Shown one piece after another: positions 9,409 to 20,387 of a stretch of 64,000 nucleotides of DNA. Position 1 is the stretch's first letter; every line of letters begins with the position of its first letter. The translations under genes and the position numbers were made by a program. A model generated the notes under the pieces. It did no database searches and was not told where the DNA came from. It saw nothing but the letters and a program-made list of their open reading frames with translations. This stretch comes from Gliomastix tumulicola (Eukaryota; Ascomycota; Sordariomycetes; Hypocreales; Bionectriaceae): assembly GCA_001599755.1 (NCBI GenBank), contig BCHX01000002.1, positions 682,001 through 746,000 on the forward strand, read 5' to 3'.

Positions 9409-12400
9409 ATGGAGGTGCCCGAGAGCCAGGTAAGCCTTCCTCGAGAGTGCCATCGAACGCGCCCGGACAAGACCGACCTGACCTTTGCAACGCAGCAACT
9501 GAGGGCCCCCAAGATCGGCCGCCTCCCTGTGCCGTCAACCACGACATACTCAGGCCTGACCGAGCTGTCCGATTCGCAGAATAACTCGAGGATGCAGATT
9601 CCGCAGCCCGTGTCCGCGTACTCGACAAAGGGAGTCAAGCGTGAGACTCCACAGCCAGGTACGGTCGAGAATTGTCCGAGCTCGACATTGTGGCGTGACT
9701 TCTGATACTGACGTGCTTTCCGTCCTTTAGCTACACAGTCTGAGGCGAAACGAAAGACGCTTGCCGAGCGCGGCGGCGAGTGCCCGAAGCCCTCCATTGC
9801 ACCTGCCGGATCGATAATAAAACCTCCCGCTGTGAAGGGGCAGTCCCTCCTCGGGAGTTACTCTGGGGTAAGTCACGTCGGTTGCGAGTTTGACGAGTTT
9901 TTGCGCCCTACACCAGAACATTCCTATTTGATCCCATTGCTATTATGAGCCGGTCGTGCGTGTTTCCATGCCAGACCCCTCAACCACGAGTTCACAGGGT
10001 CGGCTGTTCCAGGATGGCGTCCAGGGAGCGAGGATGTGGGCTGCGCGATGCTGGAGAGGCCTGGCCGAAGTTGGTCATTTTGTCGCTTCGCGGCAGGCGG
10101 TCAATCTGTGGCGTGAACACATCCAGCTCCAACCTCTCCTGAGACATGCGGCTGGACCTAGACAACCGTCACACCGTGTCTGGAACATGCGCCCTGCCAG
10201 CTCTATTCCTCAAAGCGGCAGCCTATTCTGCCTAGATCCGCCTGCTCATCAGGTCGATGATCTCCCTGCAGATGTACATAGCCTCGATGGATCATGCGCT
10301 GTCATTTTTTGCTCTAACATTTACACTGCAGGCTAACACCAGACAGTCTTCACAGGCCAAGTCTCAGAACTCTTACCAGGGCAATCGACCGGGGTTCGGA
10401 ACCTCGACATCTTCCAACTCCTTCGCCAAAAGCTTTGGTCTCGGACGCGCTGCGCCCGATAAATCAGCGCCTACTCTCCCTCGACCGAATGGACGACCAG
10501 CGCATGCCCGATCAAAGAGCCAGGCCCCAAGGCCTCGGACAGCACATGGCCACCGATATGAGGAGGACGAGCCCGAGCCCGACCCAGCGACCAACGGAAA
10601 CGGTACGATCGACGTCTCGCAATTCTCCCAGAGCCTACCTCCCACGTCGATGCTGCAGCCCAAGAAAGTTCGAGCACAGCATCCAAACAGAATCCCCACA
10701 GCAATCTTGACGAGAAACAGGGAAAGCTCCCTCTGCTTGAAGTTCAGGCAACTCGATATCAACGAACAACGAGCCGGACACGAGGGTCAAGTGACCTCCA
10801 GACCTCCATCATCCGCCTCTTTCCGGGACTCGGTCATGTCCAATATGACCAACGTCACGACCAGACGCCCCGATAGAAGCAATAAGAAAGGAGAAGAATC
10901 GCAGCCATCCAGCGCGGCATCCCAGAGGGCCTAGGGCGCTCCTCCTGAGACGCCGTGCAGGAACGGGCAGCTCGACATCAAGTTCGAAAAGATCGAGGAG
11001 ACTCTGTCCTCGATGAAGTCGCTTCAACACTCTCCCATAAAATCCCCCACACCGACCAAGTTTTTGACTAAGACATCTAATCTGACTGGCTTTGCAGTAT
11101 GGGACGTTGATGGGAGGGTCGGGGACATGGAATCCCAGTTCAAGGAGCTCAAAGACATGGTCAACTCCAGTCTGAGTGAGAGAAAAGACCAGGAGAATGC
11201 GATTGAGATGGCCAAAACAAGAGGTAAACCTCCGAATTCAAGTGACAGTTTTGACACGGTACTGACGAGTTTAGTGGCGGATCTGGAACGAGACCGGGAG
11301 AGGCTGGAAACCCGCAATGAGTCGCTCAAATCTGATCTCGACGAAGCCCGGGAAGAGTCCCGCCATCTGAGGCATGAGATGGAGAAGCAGAGTTGGGATC
11401 ACAGCCGCCATATCGACGACCTGAACCGCCAGCACCGCGAAACAGTCGAAGATCTCTCACGCCAACACCGTAGCGCCGTCGACGACCTGAGCAAAGAGCT
11501 GGACTATCTCAAAGAACAAGAGTCGAAGGAGCACCAGCAGAGGATAGACGGTCTCACTCGACACTATCAGCAAGAGCTCGAAGACGAACGACAGAAGAAG
11601 GACCGAGAAATTCAGGAGCTTCGAACACGGATGGGCAACGAACATCAAGATATGGACATGGCTCTCGGCAAGAAGGACCGCGAGTTGGGCGAGATGAAGG
11701 CTTGCATGGAAGAGCTCCGAAGCGATCTCGAGCGTGAGAGGCATCTCAAGTCGAGCTTCCAGACCAACATTGCAGAGCTCTCTGCGGCGAATACCACACT
11801 AGAAGCCAAGATCAACTCGCTCAAATCACATGTCGAATTCCTCGAGTCCGACAGCAAAGCCCAGTCCGACTCTTTCGCCAGCATGGAGGCCCGACTCCAG
11901 GAGGCTCTCAGGATAGCTGAAGAGGCTAAACAGAAGCTGATCAAGGAGGAGACCGAGAGGCGGGTTCTGTTCAACAAGTACCAGGAGCTCAAGGGCAATA
12001 TTCGCGTCATGTGCAGAGTCAGACCTGCTCTCAATGAGTCGGAAGGCGAGGAGGCAGGGATGTCATTCCCTGACGAAAAGACCTCTGCTGAGATTGTCCT
12101 GGCTGGACCCGAGGAGAGAAGCAGCCTTGGCGTGGTGTCAAGGAAGAACTATCCGTTTGAGTTTGACCGTGTCTTCATGCCTGGCACGCAGAACGATGAG
12201 ATCTTTGGCGAAATCTCTCAGCTCGTGCAGAGTGCTCTGGACGGCTACAACGTGTGCATCTTCTGCTACGGCCAGACCGGGTCTGGAAAGACGTATACGA
12301 TGTCGTCAGAGGACGGCATGATCCCCAAGGCCACTCACATGATCTACGACACCATCACCAAGCTCAAGGAGAAGTCGTGGGAGTACACGATGGAGGGCTC

Positions 12401-13108
12401 GTTTGTGGAAGTGTACAATGAGGAACTCAACGATTTGCTCACGCCCAACGACCGGAACTCAGATGGCAAGGCCAAGAAGCTGGAGATTCGGCACGACGAA
12501 GCAAGGAAGCAGACGAACATCATCAACTGCAGAACGGTGCCGCTTAATTCGCCATCACGGGTCGAGATGATGCTCCGAGAAGCACAGAAGAACCGATCGG
12601 TGGCCGCGACCAAGGCCAACGAGCGCTCTTCGCGGTCGCACAGCATCTTCATCCTCAAGCTTGTGGGCGAGAACTCTGCCACGGGGGAGAGGTGCGAGGG
12701 CACTCTCAACTTGGTCGATCTGGCGGGATCGGAGCGTTTGAAGCACTCGCAGGCGGAGGGCGACCGGATGAAGGAGACGCAGAACATCAACAAGAGCTTG
12801 AGCTGTCTCGGTGACGTGATCGAGGCCCTAGGCAAGGGGTCTGGGCATGTCCCCTACCGCAACTCTAAGCTTACCCATCTGCTGCAGTACAGCTTGGGAG
12901 GGAACAGCAAGACGCTCATGTTTGTCATGGTGTCGCCGCTGGAGACGCACCTGAAGGAGACGCTGACGAGTCTGCGATTTGCCACTAAGGTAAGCTGGAC
13001 GCAGATATCTATAGGACTAGGGAACGGAGCTGACAGTCTTTGCAGGTGCACAATACACACATTGGCACGGCCAAGGCGACCAAGAAGATCAAGGGCGGCG
13101 AGGCGTAG
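9409..13108 (+). CDS. klpA: Kinesin-14 (Kar3/KlpA-type) C-terminal motor, with an in-frame TAG
   Basis: Minus-end-directed microtubule motor of spindle and nuclear fusion. Proposed exons: 9409-9429, 9496-9658, 9731-9867, 10332-11223, 11275-12989, 13046-13108, 997 codons in all. The N-terminal third is basic and low-complexity; residues from about 330 to 630 are heptad-rich coiled coil (DLERDRERLETRNESLKSDL); the motor follows with NIRVMCRVRP, P-loop GQTGSGKTYTM, switch I NERSSRSHSIF, switch II NLVDLAGSERL and the neck-side block VPYRNSKLTHLLQYSLGG. The motor being at the C-terminus after the coil defines kinesin-14. The reading frame is continuous across exon 4 except for TAG at 10932-10934 (GCC TAG GGC). 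I see no good donor between about 10860 and the stop that would splice it out. A shorter product could start at Met 11013. Confidence 0.9.
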
Positions 13109-13704
13109 GAGAGATTATACCCGCCCTGTAGGGATCGATCTACGTCCCGGATTTCGTCGCCCGCACTCAGCGCCAATCGCTGGCGGTGAAGGCATTGTTG
13201 TGGCGATCCGGGCTGATTTGGAAACGGCCACGATGATGGGAGTAATGTTTCAGCTACAAAAGGCAGGCGATTACGGTTGTATATGGTTTTATTCATTCTT
13301 GGAGTTGGTATATCTGATGGACGAGGACGCTGTTTCAATCAGTTCCTCTGGTGCTCACCGACGGCTGGAGAGCGAGGCTGGGGACGATGTTGGTCTTGGG
13401 GAGATATATAGCCTGTGATGGAAGACAGCCTGAATGACGATATGACATGTTTCACGTACTCTGCCCTTGCGGGAGGAGATGCCGGTGCTGTGGGTGCTCC
13501 TCTGAGGCTCTTATCTATCAGACCACCGGTCCTAGCCGGTTGGAGCCACTTGGAGTTGTGGCTTGAGCCGGGACCGGAGAGGGGTCGTCTGGACGGATAG
13601 TTATCTCGGCACACACTTCTACCTCCGATCATCATCTTTATATCATCCTCATTCATCACTGCTGTCGAGAAATAGCATTCAGCAAAGCCCTGCCAGTCAT
13701 CAGC
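13109..13704. other. Kinesin 3' flank and oxidase promoter, no gene seen
   Basis: The open frame of the kinesin runs on past its last splice site to 13418 but that part lacks motor features and is intronic or 3' sequence. No other gene supported. Confidence 0.5.
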
Positions 13705-14974
13705 ATGGGAGAAACGATCGTTGTTGTTGGGTAAGTTGACACTTTCCATCATGCAGACACACCCGAGATATACGCTAACAAGCCACCAAGCGCCGGAGTC
13801 TCGGGTTTGACCTCAGCCCTGCTGCTCTCACGCAACAAGGCGAATAGCGTGACGGTGGTGGCCAAGCATATGCCCGGCGACTACGACATCGAGTATGCGT
13901 CGCCCTTTGCCGGCGCCAACGTGATCCCGTGAGTTTTTGGTGCCACCAGCTGCGTGATAGAAGTTGGCGTTAACGGGAAGGCAGCATGTCCGATAAGGAG
14001 AACAGTCACTGGGAGACGAGGACGTGGCATGAGCTGAAGCGTATCTGCGAGACGACGCCTGAAGCAGGCATCCATTTCCAGAGTTGGTCCCTTCCCCAAG
14101 CCTCTTATTAAGAATGCAGTCATGTGCTAAGAACATCACGTTAGAGAACCAGCTGCACCGCCGGAACAAGGATCTCGGCGCGGGCCGCTTCGCTGATGTA
14201 TGGCTCGACCCGAACCCCTGGTTCAAGGACGTCCTCCCTGGCTTCTGCCATCTTCCCGCCTCCGAGGTGCTCCCCGGCCACGACTCGGCGTCCGAGTACG
14301 GGTCCGTGTGCATCAACACGGCGATTTACCTCCCGTGGCTCGTGGGCCAGCTGCTGCGCAACGGCGTCGTGCTCAAGCGTGCGGTGCTAGGCCACATCTC
14401 TGATGCCGCGGCGCTGAGCCACACGGGACGGAAGGCGAGTATCGTCGTCAACGCCACGGGGCTGGGATCGTTGAAGCTCGGCGGCGTGGAGGATACGAAG
14501 ATGGCGCCGGCGAGAGGCCAAGTCGTCCTCGTGCGCAACGAGGCTGACCCCCCCGGTACCATGCTCGCCTCGACGGGCACGGACGACGGGGACAAGGACG
14601 TGCTGTACATGATGCAGCGGGCGGCGGGCGGCGGGACGATCCTCGGCGGCACGTACGACAAGGGCAACTGGGAGTCGCAGCCGGATCTGGACGTGGCGAA
14701 TCGCATCATGAGCCGGGTGGTCGAGGCGCGGCCAGCACTGGCGGGGGGGAAAGGGGTGAAGGGGTTGAGTGTCGTGAGACATGCTGTTGGATTGAGGCCG
14801 TATAGGGAGGGAGGGGTGAGAATTGAGAGGGAGAAGATGGAGGATGATGGTGTGTGGGTTGTGCATAACTATGGGCATGCGGGATGGGGGTATCAGGGGT
14901 CGTATGGGTGTGCGGAGGACGTGGTGAAGTTGGTGGAGGAGATTGGGGGGGAGAAGGTCAAGGCGAAGCTGTGA
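13705..14974 (+). CDS. D-amino-acid oxidase, peroxisomal
   Basis: FAD enzyme that oxidises D-amino acids to 2-oxo acids, ammonia and hydrogen peroxide. Exons 13705-13730, 13791-13928, 13985-14082 and 14145-14974 give 363 residues. The N-terminus VVVGAGVSGLTSALLL is the dinucleotide-binding fold, split by intron 1 after VVVG. Middle block SVCINTAIYLPWLVGQ and the late signature HNYGHAGWGYQGSYG match the DAO family. The protein ends AKL, a type 1 peroxisomal signal, fitting the known location of fungal DAO. D-aspartate oxidase is the closest alternative and cannot be separated without substrate data. Confidence 0.93.
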
Positions 14975-15176
14975 GGGCGTGGAGCAGAGACAGAGGGAGA
15001 CTGAGGATGGTTGAACAAGAAAGACCTGGGATCTCGATCTGTTGCTGGTAGTGACAATTATAGATTCATGGTATCATGTCAGGTGTATCAAGGCCAAACT
15101 AAACTCCCACCAGAACTCCAAGAAGCACGCAAATCTACGCAGACAGTTAAGTTACAGTCCCGCGTTCTGTCCTCTA

Positions 15177-15722
15177 TCAGAGTGACGCCTGCGCGGGCCG
15201 AAGAAAGTTGAAGCCGACGATGCCCTCGGCGAGCATCGTATCCGCAGCGCCAGCGCCAGAGCCCGCAAACACTGACACCCGCCGCCCGATGATGCCGTCG
15301 TTGCCGACCTGCAGCGAGAGCGGCTCGTCGAGAGACAGCTCGAGATATTCGTCGGATTCCCTTCTCGCGGCGACGGAGGCGGGGAGGGCGAAGCGGCGGA
15401 AGAGGCCGCAGTCGTGGGCGCTTCTTGTGAGGTCGCCGCTGGAGCTGTCACGGTGTCAGTCTGTCTGCCATTGATTGCTCCACGACATGGTTTTGGGTAC
15501 GTACTGGATCACGACAAAAAGGTCTGAGAGGGGGGATTTGGCGTGCTCGGCGTCCAGCGTGAGACGGGCGTGTGTCGCGTTGACACTGCCGGGGCTGCCC
15601 GGAGTGTGGAAGGCGAGGTCGCCGCGGATGGGAGATCGGGCGAGGGAGCTGATGGAGGGCGGAGGTGTGAGGGCGGCGAGGGCGCCTCCTCGGGGTCTGT
15701 TCGTGTTTTCAGGGCCGCACAT
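15177..15722 (-). CDS. Conserved fungal hypothetical protein (161 aa)
   Basis: Minus-strand exons 15722-15505 and 15444-15177 join in phase. The second exon carries a compact beta-rich segment, ESDEYLELSLDEPLSLQVG then NDGIIGRRVSVFAG and LAEGIVGFNFL near the C-terminus. I recognise this as similar to short uncharacterised fungal proteins, without a known function. The N-terminal 70 residues are Pro/Ser-rich. Support comes from consistent splice phase, a clean ATG and coding-like composition. It sits tail to tail with the D-amino-acid oxidase gene. Confidence 0.65.
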
Positions 15723-16482
15723 GGTGACTGTGTTGGTGATGGGAGATGGGTGGTGGTGTAAGTCGTGAGTGATGTGTCGACAGTGTGCACTTATAGAGCC
15801 GTCCTAAGTGCAGGGCAGCTGAGAAAGACGGAGTGTGAATGATGAACTGAACTGAACTTAAATGAACCTTGATGGGCGCCAGTCTATTAATACTGATGCA
15901 AAAACGGCCGGCTTCTACATCGAGCCAGATGAGGCTATCACTAGTGGTGGCACGCGAGACATGACACATGATACGTGCACGACTCATTTCCCCGGTGAAA
16001 CGGGCTCAAACTGCCTTGCACAGCACACACGCGCACACACCTTGATGGCCACTTCTTCCTCAGTGGACAAGCCCGTTCCGTGAACCCCTTTGGTCGAGAA
16101 AACAGCCCCGGAGATTGGCAGTCGTTGCATCTCTCGCCCAAAAGCCGTTACGCCAAACTGATGAAGCAACGTTAGAAACACGCTCAATTACTGCGACATC
16201 ATAATCACGACTGATGGAAAAAGAAACCTGCTCACCGAACTGCGAGACAAAAGTAAAAAATACAGCAGATAGTGTCCAATCATGAATTAGCATCCACTAG
16301 GCCGCTGCCGTTTCGGGCAATTGGTGTGGGTGAGCAAGTTTGAGAGGAAATGTGGTCTTTTTTCCGATTTCCTTCTCTCTTCGTCATCATGCTGACCTGC
16401 TGTGACCACCCTGCCATCAGAACATCATCAATATCCAGCGCTAAAGCGAAAGACGACCCGAGACGGTGTCGCTAGTATCAAA
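15723..16482. other. Intergenic, no supported gene
   Basis: Upstream region of the minus-strand 161-residue gene and of the sequence leading to Mn-SOD. No motif-bearing frame on either strand. Confidence 0.45.
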
Positions 16483-16617
16483 ATGAAGCTGCTCACTCTA
16501 GTTGGCGGCATTCTGCTCCTCCCGGCGTGCAGTGGCGCCGAGTCCCCAGATCAGGGACCCAGCAACGCAGATGCTGTTAACGGCAACGCCAACGAGGACG
16601 TGGCTGGGAGTATGTGA
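16483..16617 (+). CDS. Possible short secreted peptide or leader ORF
   Basis: An ATG at 16483 opens 44 codons starting MKLLTLVGGILLLPACSG, which looks like a signal peptide, followed by an Asn/Asp-rich tail. A GTATGTGAG donor near its end could splice it onward. It lies about 285 bp upstream of the Mn-SOD start and could instead be an upstream ORF in a long leader, or chance. Confidence 0.2.
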   Translation: MKLLTLVGGILLLPACSGAESPDQGPSNADAVNGNANEDVAGSM

Positions 16618-16902
16618 GCCCGATGCCTACCAACCTAGAATAACAGGACCAAGTCGCATCATATCACATCACCCGGGCTGCGGCTTAGTAAACAGCCTGC
16701 CATGCCCCTCCTCGCTGCCCCTCCAGCTGCAGCCTCCTGAGTCTCTTACTTCTCCCCCTCTCCCGCGTCATTTCCCAACCTCTTCTTCCTCTTCTTCCAT
16801 CGTAAACAACGTCTCTGACATCTGTGCCATCCTCATAAAGCCATCCTCTTCAGTGACGCGCTCCCCCAAGAGTCCATCGTCGCCGCCTCACCACCGCCCG
16901 CC

Positions 16903-17672
16903 ATGGCCGTCAACACATACTCCCTCCCGGCGCTTCCATACGCCTACAACGTGAGTCCTCACTGTCTTCTCAGTCAAAACCCCCTCCCTCCCTCCCTCCT
17001 AACACTTTTCCCTCCCAGGCCCTCGAGCCCAGCATCTCCGCCCAGATCATGGAGCTCCACCACTCCAAGCACCACCAGACCTACGTCAACAACCTCAACG
17101 CCGCGCTCTCCTCCTACGCGACCGCCACCGCTTCTTCCGACATCGCCGCCCAGATCAACCTCCAGGCCGCCCTCAAGTTCAACGGCGGCGGGCACATCAA
17201 CCACTCCCTCTTCTGGGAGAACCTGTCGCCCGCGAGCTCGCCCGACGCCAGCCCGGACAGCGCGCCGCAGCTGCTCGCCGAGATCAGCAAGACCTGGGGC
17301 GGGCTCGACGCCTTCAAGGCCGCGTTCGGGAAGACGCTGCTGGGCCTGCAGGGGAGCGGCTGGGGCTGGCTCGTCAAGGACGGGCAGGGGCTGCGGATCG
17401 TAACGACCAAGGATCAGGATCCGGTGGTTGGGGGCGAGGTGCCCATCTTTGGCGTTGACATGTGGGAGCATGCGTACTATCTGCAGGTGAGTCTCTTTCC
17501 GCTTTGGTATTCGTAATTTGTCGGGGATGGCTTGCTGACGTGCGGACAGTACTTGAACGGCAAGGCGGCGTATGTCGAGAACATCTGGAACGTCATCAAC
17601 TGGAAGACGGCCGAGACGCGCTTCCTCGGCGGTGCGGCTGATGCCTTCAAGGTCCTCCGGGCCTCCATCTAA
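16903..17672 (+). CDS. Manganese superoxide dismutase without mitochondrial presequence
   Basis: Dismutates superoxide with a Mn (or Fe) centre. Exons 16903-16950, 17019-17486 and 17550-17672 give 212 residues. Metal ligands are visible: first His of ELHHSKHHQTYV (about residue 30), second His of GGHINHSLFW, and Asp and His of DMWEHAYYLQ. The protein starts MAVNTYSLPALPY, directly at the mature domain, so no import sequence is present in this model. That suggests the cytosolic Mn-SOD type known from some fungi, unless an upstream exon was missed. A pyrimidine-rich stretch precedes the ATG. Identity is secure; localisation is inference. Confidence 0.95.
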
Positions 17673-17842
17673 GCGAGGCACTGACGACCTTCAGGAGACA
17701 GACTGTTGAGCGCTCTGAACCTTGCTCAGCTTTCTCATTCTCTGCGGCATATACCTTAGTTACCTTGAGACCGTAATCAAACACCGAATATCAAGCTCTA
17801 AGGCATCATCACACCAATGTATTGACACGTAAGCAGCGCTGT

Positions 17843-19156
17843 CTACACACTCCCCTCANCCCNCNCCNCCCACCGCCGTATCACATCGTCCACCTCCCTC
17901 ACCCCAGCCCTCGTAGCGCCCACCTCGAACCACTCCCTGTGCTCCCGCCCACACGCATCGCACGTGCCCCTGTCGGCCTTGAGGCCCATGCCCGCGAGCT
18001 CGATGTGGATCAGCCTCTCGACCCTGTGCGCGTGCGGCGTCGTCCGTGCGGGCTCCGGTGTGCTTGCCGCCGCCACCATGGAGGACGTGTAGGGGTAGAA
18101 GCGGAGGACTTCGACGTCGCGGCCGCACTGGCGCTGCCATTGGTTCATCCGGCGCTGGACGTTGGCGGCCCGGCCGATCTTGAGGACCATTGTCTTCTTT
18201 GCGGCGCCAGAGTCAAGGTTCCCGCGGGTGTTCGTGTCGGCGTAGGAGTATACGACGTCGCTCGCTCTTCTGGAACGGGGAGACGGGGAGGGTGGTGCGA
18301 GGAGGTCGCGTGCCGCGTCGACGGGTGCTCTTGAAGTTCGTGGTCTCGAGGGTGACGAGGTTGATCGATCGGCGGGCGTGAGCCAGAACATATAGATGTA
18401 CCCCGCCTCCTCGGAGTCGACGTACGGACGGGCCAACTCCGCCATGAGGGCCGATGCCGTTGCCGCGTCGAGCGTGTCGGGGATCAGGTCCTTGAGTCTC
18501 GCCGTGTGCGATGCAGTCGACTTTCGGGAGCTCTTGCTCGGCGACGCCGCGGCGCTTAGACGGCCGTTGCTTGACTTCTTGTATCCGCCGCCCGTAGACG
18601 ACGCCTGTTGTGGTCGCTGCACGGGACGCGGTTGCGGTCTTGGGGGCGGCGGTTGTTCGACTTCTTCGATTGGTATGGAGAAGCAGAAGCAGAACGTCAG
18701 TTTGGTCTTCTGCTTCTGCTTCCCCGGCCTCGGCGGTCTGCTGCTGCTCTGCTTCCCCGGGTCGAACCCGCTTGTCGCATACTGCGACGGCCTGTCCTTC
18801 CTCTCCTTCCTCTTCGTCTTATCCTGCAGATCGACGAGCCCCAGCCTGTCCGCCAGCGTGTCGAGGCTCGTGCGTCCCTCCTCAAGGATTGGCGTCGCCG
18901 TCGCCCGGGGCCCTGGACTAGAGTGCGCCGAGAGGCTCGCCTGCTCCCTGTGCTGCCAGCAGTAGAGGCTCTCGTCCCGCGGGTCAGGCGTCCTCGGACG
19001 GCGGGTTGTACCGGGCGTCGGCGTCAGCGACGGGGACGCGATGGCACGGCGGCAGGGACGCCCCGAGGACGTGATGCCGCGGCATGTCGTGTTCGGGTTC
19101 TTCGAATCGGATCGGTTGATGGAGGAGGACTCGGGCGTGTTCGCGATGAAGGGCAT
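17843..19156 (-). CDS. GIY-YIG/T5orf172-domain protein (DUF1766, Mug113-like)
   Basis: Single-exon frame of 437 residues with four ambiguous bases at 17859-17868 near its C-terminus, where the sequence is a G-rich run on this strand. The N-terminus has a Cys-rich element (TTCRGITSSGRPCRR ... YCWQH). The C-terminal half holds the T5orf172 module: AGYIYMFWLTP opening strand, MVLKIGRAANVQRRMNQWQ with the Arg of the GIY-YIG fold, RVERLIHIELA and CDACGREHREWFEV. Fission yeast Mug113 is the named relative; family members are proposed nucleases, unproven here. The middle is Ser/Pro-rich and includes a hairpin-forming segment at 18680-18722. Confidence 0.85.
   Translation of the reverse strand: MPFIANTPESSSINRSDSKNPNTTCRGITSSGRPCRRAIASPSLTPTPGTTRRPRTPDPRDESLYCWQHREQASLSAHSSPGPRATATPILEEGRTSLDTLADRLGLVDLQDKTKRKERKDRPSQYATSGFDPGKQSSSRPPRPGKQKQKTKLTFCFCFSIPIEEVEQPPPPRPQPRPVQRPQQASSTGGGYKKSSNGRLSAAASPSKSSRKSTASHTARLKDLIPDTLDAATASALMAELARPYVDSEEAGYIYMFWLTPADRSTSSPSRPRTSRAPVDAARDLLAPPSPSPRSRRASDVVYSYADTNTRGNLDSGAAKKTMVLKIGRAANVQRRMNQWQRQCGRDVEVLRFYPYTSSMVAAASTPEPARTTPHAHRVERLIHIELAGMGLKADRGTCDACGREHREWFEVGATRAGVREVDDVIRRWXXXXEGSV
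18680..18722. repeat. 15-bp perfect inverted repeat inside a coding region
   Basis: GAAGCAGAAGCAGAA at 18680-18694 is followed after 13 bases by its exact reverse complement at 18708-18722. In the protein it encodes the KQKQK ... CFCFS segment between the Cys-rich N-terminus and the GIY-YIG domain. It could fold as an RNA hairpin. Confidence 0.85.
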
Positions 19157-20387
19157 CTTGCTCTCGCTTCGTCGAGTATCAAATGTGTCGTCCTATCTTG
19201 CGAGGTTCGGAGAGAGAGCAAGAGTGTGCGTGTGTATTCTGTATGTGTGCTGCTTTCCAATGCCTTGGTCGGGCTTGTACCGCCCGCCAAGGTCCAGTGA
19301 TTGGGAGTCACATAACGGAGGAGGAACGTCTGTGTGTAAGGGTCGCGGCTCCCTATTTTTGACCGCCCTGCAGGCGATTCGCTGCGCTTTGCAGATGGTC
19401 GTCGGGTCTTGGCTGTGATGTGCTGCCTGGTGCTGTGCCACGCCAGGAGGGGAATTTCAGGGGGCTGGTAGAGGGCTGTGGCTGGTGAGGCTGTGGCGCA
19501 GCGATGCAGTGCTGGATCTACCCGAGAGCTGAGACAGCATCATGGCGGGATTGTTGTTCAACATTCATACAAGTTTGGATATGCATTGATATTTGAAGAG
19601 AATGTCACAGAGTATCCTTTGGATAGATAATGGCAAAGAAATATCAAGGAAAAAAGAAAAGAAAATATGATCCTGTTGCTTTCGAACCGTCCCCTCGTGA
19701 TGTACTTGTTAGCATTCAACCCAATACATGCGTCACGTCTAGGGACTTCGTTTGGACATTCTGAAAGGGAAGAGATTCAATTGAGCTGCATAGCAAAAAG
19801 GATCAGACATATGGCTAGTAGATATTTGTAAATGGCATATAGATCATTGGAACATGTGTGAAATTCGAAGAGTTCCCTCAGTGTTGTGGCTACCTGAGGT
19901 GATGTTTTTTCTGAAATGGGAAGAGATGGAAAGTATATGTCAAGATATTGCCCACTGCGCCATATGTCATGCTCCTCCACATGTTCCTGGGGACTACAGG
20001 CATCGACTGGTCTATGAAGCTTTGATCAGGCTCAGGAGACCGACGTACGCGAGGCTGGGTGGCTGGAACTATGAGGCGCGTACAAAGAGGTACGTGATTA
20101 CCATGACAGGCAAGCTTCAGCCACATGTGGCTGCCCCGCGCCACAGTTCATGCATCCTGGAACGCCACGAACCGGCGCCAAGCTTTGGCCAGCTCAGGGA
20201 CCCCGTCGCCACCAAAATGTTGATTGAATGTGCTGGCGACTCGAGCTGCCAAAGAATCACCACAATCGCTTCAGACAAACGTCGACCCCGCTCCTGGAAC
20301 TGACTGAACCAAACCCCTCGCCGACCGGCTCCGTGCCAGCCTTCCATGACTCCTCCCCAGGTGCTGAGATGACACCAGAAGCGCGCC
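19157..20387. other. Divergent intergenic region, no supported gene
   Basis: About 1.2 kb between the divergent GIY-YIG and FHIP genes. Frames here, including one on plus at 19854-20303, show no family features. Presumed promoters for both neighbours. Confidence 0.5.

Noticed and set aside
13046..13418. Extension of the kinesin frame beyond 12989
   Set aside because: The splice at 12990-13045 gives the expected short C-terminus (VHNTHIGTAKATKKIK); the unspliced extension has no kinesin features.
16502..16954. 150-codon Ser/Pro-rich frame overlapping the Mn-SOD start
   Set aside because: Composition reflects a pyrimidine-rich leader; it overlaps the first SOD exon in another frame.
18608..19300. 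230-codon plus-strand frame opposite the GIY-YIG gene
   Set aside because: Arg-rich shadow without domain content.
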